Below are positions 61,009-64,000 of a DNA stretch of 64,000 nucleotides, in pieces. The stretch comes from Trichinella spiralis (lineage: Eukaryota; Nematoda; Enoplea; Trichinellida; Trichinellidae). The number at the start of each line of letters is the position of its first letter. Position 1 is the first letter of the stretch. The stretch lies in the NCBI GenBank assembly GCA_000181795.3, contig CM012954.1, forward strand, positions 15,992,609 to 16,056,608, in the 5' to 3' direction. The notes beneath the pieces were generated by a model. It was not told where the DNA came from and made no database searches. It was given only the letters and a program-made list of their open reading frames with translations. The position numbers and the translations under genes were made by a program.

Positions 61009-64000
61009 GCTAATTCGGCCACTGCCCCGGTCGGTATTGTTGCCTTCGACAACGTATGGCAAAGTACCGTCGGACGTGAAAAATGCGAAACTGGCCGCCG
61101 CCGCAGCCGCAGCCGCAGCCGCCGCCTGACGCCCACAGGCTTGTTGGCCAAAGAACAACGGCGAACTCGACGTCGAAGACACGGTTAGCTGTTGTATTCA
61201 GCTTCACCACAGCGGGATGTGGAAAAGTTGGAGATAGAAAAAAAAATTGACCAGACCCACGACCGGCGCTAATATGTCAGCACTGGATACCAGGCACACA
61301 ACGCACAAGAGCAGACAACAGACAACAGCACGGTCACCGTCAAACTGCGAGAATGGTGAAGGCTAGAAAAAAAAAGCAAGCAAGAAAATGATAAAAATCA
61401 CCACCTATCCCACCACGACCGCGGATCCAAACAGACGCGACTTGGAGGAAATTTCATTGGTCAACGAAATTGATTGGTTGGATCAACATTTTTCAACCGT
61501 ATGGCCAGGCGGGCAACGAGCGAACAGCGACTGTTCTCAATCACCCTCTCTCCCTCTGTCGCTCGATCTCTGACCAGGCGAACTAACACAAATATATACG
61601 ACCACGTCGACGTCAATTGGCAAATATCTTTCTCACCTATGGATTGTCCACTGACGGCTGGCCAAATTTTGCCATTATTACAAATGAATTATTTTATACA
61701 ATAATAATCTGCATACACACACGTATACATACATATATATATGTGTGTAGGTAGATATGATTGATTGATTGTAAAGAAATCGAGAAAATTTACAATTCAA
61801 ACAACCATTTTAAAAACGCTACATCGAATCTATATATATACTCGACGTCGACTATTATTATTATTAGTAGTATTAGTATTCGTTGCGCCGAATGAATCAC
61901 AGACAATCTGTATGCAATTTGCGTTCCACATATGGCAAACACACACAACATACCAAAGCTTAAAAATTGAAAACACTGATAAAGAAAAACCAGATTCTCC
62001 AACTGACATTCAATATGCTGCACATTCAATTGAAGAAACAAATTCAGTCGAAGCTGCGATTATAAAAAAAAATATTTTTTAAATTACAGAACAATGATTG
62101 TTGTTGAATTAATCGTTGAAATTAGCATGTCTGTGCTCGTGTGATCAGGGTGGTAGTGTATGAATAAATGAAGAAATGATTTTCTGAAATAAATAAATGA
62201 ATGTGATAATTTCAAAATTTACAACGAATAAAAAAAAAGAAGATATACCTGGCAAATAAGATGCATTACGTGCAACGTGAAACGATGAACCAATCATCTA
62301 GAAAATACATTATGCAGAATGAAATTTTCGAATGCTACCATTGAAGAAAAAGAGTTTTATGCAAATTTGAAAATACAAAAAATGAACAACACGACAAGTG
62401 TACATTTTGTAATATTGATGCTTTCCCACGGTTTGAATGCCGCTTGCCTGGGAAGGCGGCAGACGTTACGCGTGTGCGTGTGCATTTGAATTAATTTTCT
62501 GTTGATTTTGACGTCAATGAACGCACTAATTAAAGAAAGCAGTGGAGATTGAAAACGAGACTGAGAAAAAGAGGGAAAATGAAGAGAAACAGAGAAAGAG
62601 GGAGAGAGAGAGAAATACAAAGAATGAACGATGCATAATTTCACATCAATATGTGCAAATAATGCTTTTTTCAGCATCAAACGAACAAAAACAAAAAGTA
62701 AATAAAATTTGAAATTGCTTTGCAAAAGATAATTGAAAAAAAATACTCAACAAGTATTTAAATCAAATAAATTAATAACAAGATTGTTGAAATGGACAAC
62801 GCACATATATATATATTCCTAATACAGTTGCTGGTGAATTTGAACATTTTGCTCCAGTTAATACACGCGGACATGTGTGAAGCGTCTCAAATCACATTAT
62901 TTATTGTTTAATTATTTTTTCAACGGAAATTCCTTTCTTGTTTTTTTTAAATCAATACAGACGTACAAATATTACAGCAGCAGTGTATTAGTTGTGTGTA
63001 TGTGTGTGTGTGTGTGGAAAAAGAAATATATTCATCAGCTTTCACATGTACACGAATACATTATTAGCTGAATATACAAAATATATCCATAGGTTGGGAT
63101 GATGAAAAATAAAAAAAGAAAAAGCAAACACTGAATGAGATTTGGGAAAATGTTTGTGCTGGTCGTTTATGCTTTTCATACGCTTGTCGATTGGATTGCT
63201 GCAGCAAATTTTAATTGTTTCTCTTTTTCTCTGTTGCTATTATTGCTAAAGCTATGCTATATCTTAATCGAAATGTTCAATTTAATCAACATCACCACTC
63301 AGTATACATATGGATGTACAAAAATACATACATATATATTTGTGTGTGTGTGCAGACACGTAGGAGTGTATAATTTAATAAAGAGGCAATTTTTTTTCAT
63401 TTTTCAAATGTGAAACAAAAAACCTAGAAGAAAATTAAACTGGATGTTGAAACAATAATTGTTTTCCTTCTTCTTCCAATAAAGTTGACCAACAATTGGA
63501 TTAAATTTGTAAATTGAACACAATAGCTGGGAAAATTGTTCGAACAAAAATTGTAAAGTGAGAAATTTTTTCCCCTTTTCACCAAATTTACATAATAAAG
63601 CTCGAACGAATGAATGAATGAATGGAAAATGTATCAATCAATTTCCAGTGCAAGAGAAAGAGATGAAGCTTAAAAATAGTATGAAATTGTTGTTGATGCT
63701 GTGATTGCTTGGAAAAATTTTACATTTTTTTTGTTGTTATCTCCAAAAAAGAAAAGTCAAAAATAAATAAACACATAACCTGACTAGTGAACGGTTGCTA
63801 AATTTAGCTTTTCAGATAAATGGAAAAAGGGCCGTTGTGTAGAAGAGGAAGAGAAGGATGTAAAGAGAGGGGGGGGGAGTGAGGGAGGGGAAGGTGAAGA
63901 GGAGAAGATGGAGGAGGTTGAAAATGCAACTTTTCACTTGACGACGCTTTCAAAGAGCAGCCAACTGCATGCACTTCCATAAATCTCACAAAATTCCACT
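61009..64000. other. Upstream of the DM gene; no gene recognised
   Basis: 61,009-61,620 is GC-richer and probably holds the DM gene promoter, 5'UTR or a first exon; the frame continues open upstream of the chosen ATG to about 61,185. The rest is AT-rich with chance open frames. A full CRE palindrome lies at 62,509-62,516, and purine-rich tracts at about 62,570-62,620 and 63,835-63,915. Confidence 0.45.
62509..62516. promoter_or_regulatory. Full CRE palindrome TGACGTCA
   Basis: In attttgacgtcaatgaa, 1.5 kb upstream of the chosen DM start codon. A single motif. Confidence 0.25.

Noticed and set aside
60673-61188. 171-codon plus-strand open frame, Arg- and Gly-rich
   Set aside because: It is the mirror of the DM exon, which has clear zinc-binding motifs on the minus strand.

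Overview
The window is AT-rich animal DNA (roughly two thirds A+T) with short spliced introns of about 50-100 bp and no bacterial signatures. The muscle myosin gene reads most like nematode MYO-3, and a two-DM-domain gene of the MAB-3/DMD-3 kind is present. Together with the high intron density this suggests a nematode, possibly an early-branching (Trichinella/Trichuris-like) lineage. The taxon is inferred from remembered family sequences, not from a search.

Layout. 1-13.7 kb is gene-poor. It holds diverged local repeats, a small inverted-repeat element, a GC-rich island with a strong hairpin, and three decayed copies of one coding-like segment. 13.7-15.9 kb holds a convergent pair: YIF1 (ER-Golgi trafficking, +) and TOM20 (mitochondrial import receptor, -), with stop codons 155 bp apart. 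18.3-29.1 kb holds one TSC22-domain gene (-) with a long form and a short form from separate first exons, plus three candidate tiny exons. 35.3-46.8 kb holds a complete 31-exon muscle myosin heavy chain gene (+, 1966 aa) with a TATA promoter. 50.7 kb has a small gene for a PKA-inhibitor (PKI) protein (+), preceded by several cAMP-response elements. 54.3-61.0 kb holds the two-DM-domain gene (-). The last 3 kb shows no gene I can support.

Two 10-N gaps (36,098 and 55,595) are each flanked by a second, error-like copy of neighbouring sequence: a tandem copy at the first, an inverted copy at the second. These look like scaffold-join artefacts. One makes the myosin promoter appear twice and the other puts a noisy mirror image of a DM exon inside its own intron.

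The genes are functionally independent (membrane traffic, mitochondrial import, transcription factor, muscle motor, kinase inhibitor, sex-determination-type transcription factor) and do not form an operon. No retroviral, LTR or Polinton-like element, CRISPR array, tRNA or rRNA gene was recognised. I found no clearly new biological system. The best leads are the CRE-rich region upstream of the PKA-inhibitor gene, the candidate microexons in myo-3 and TSC22, and the decayed repeated coding-like family near the left end.
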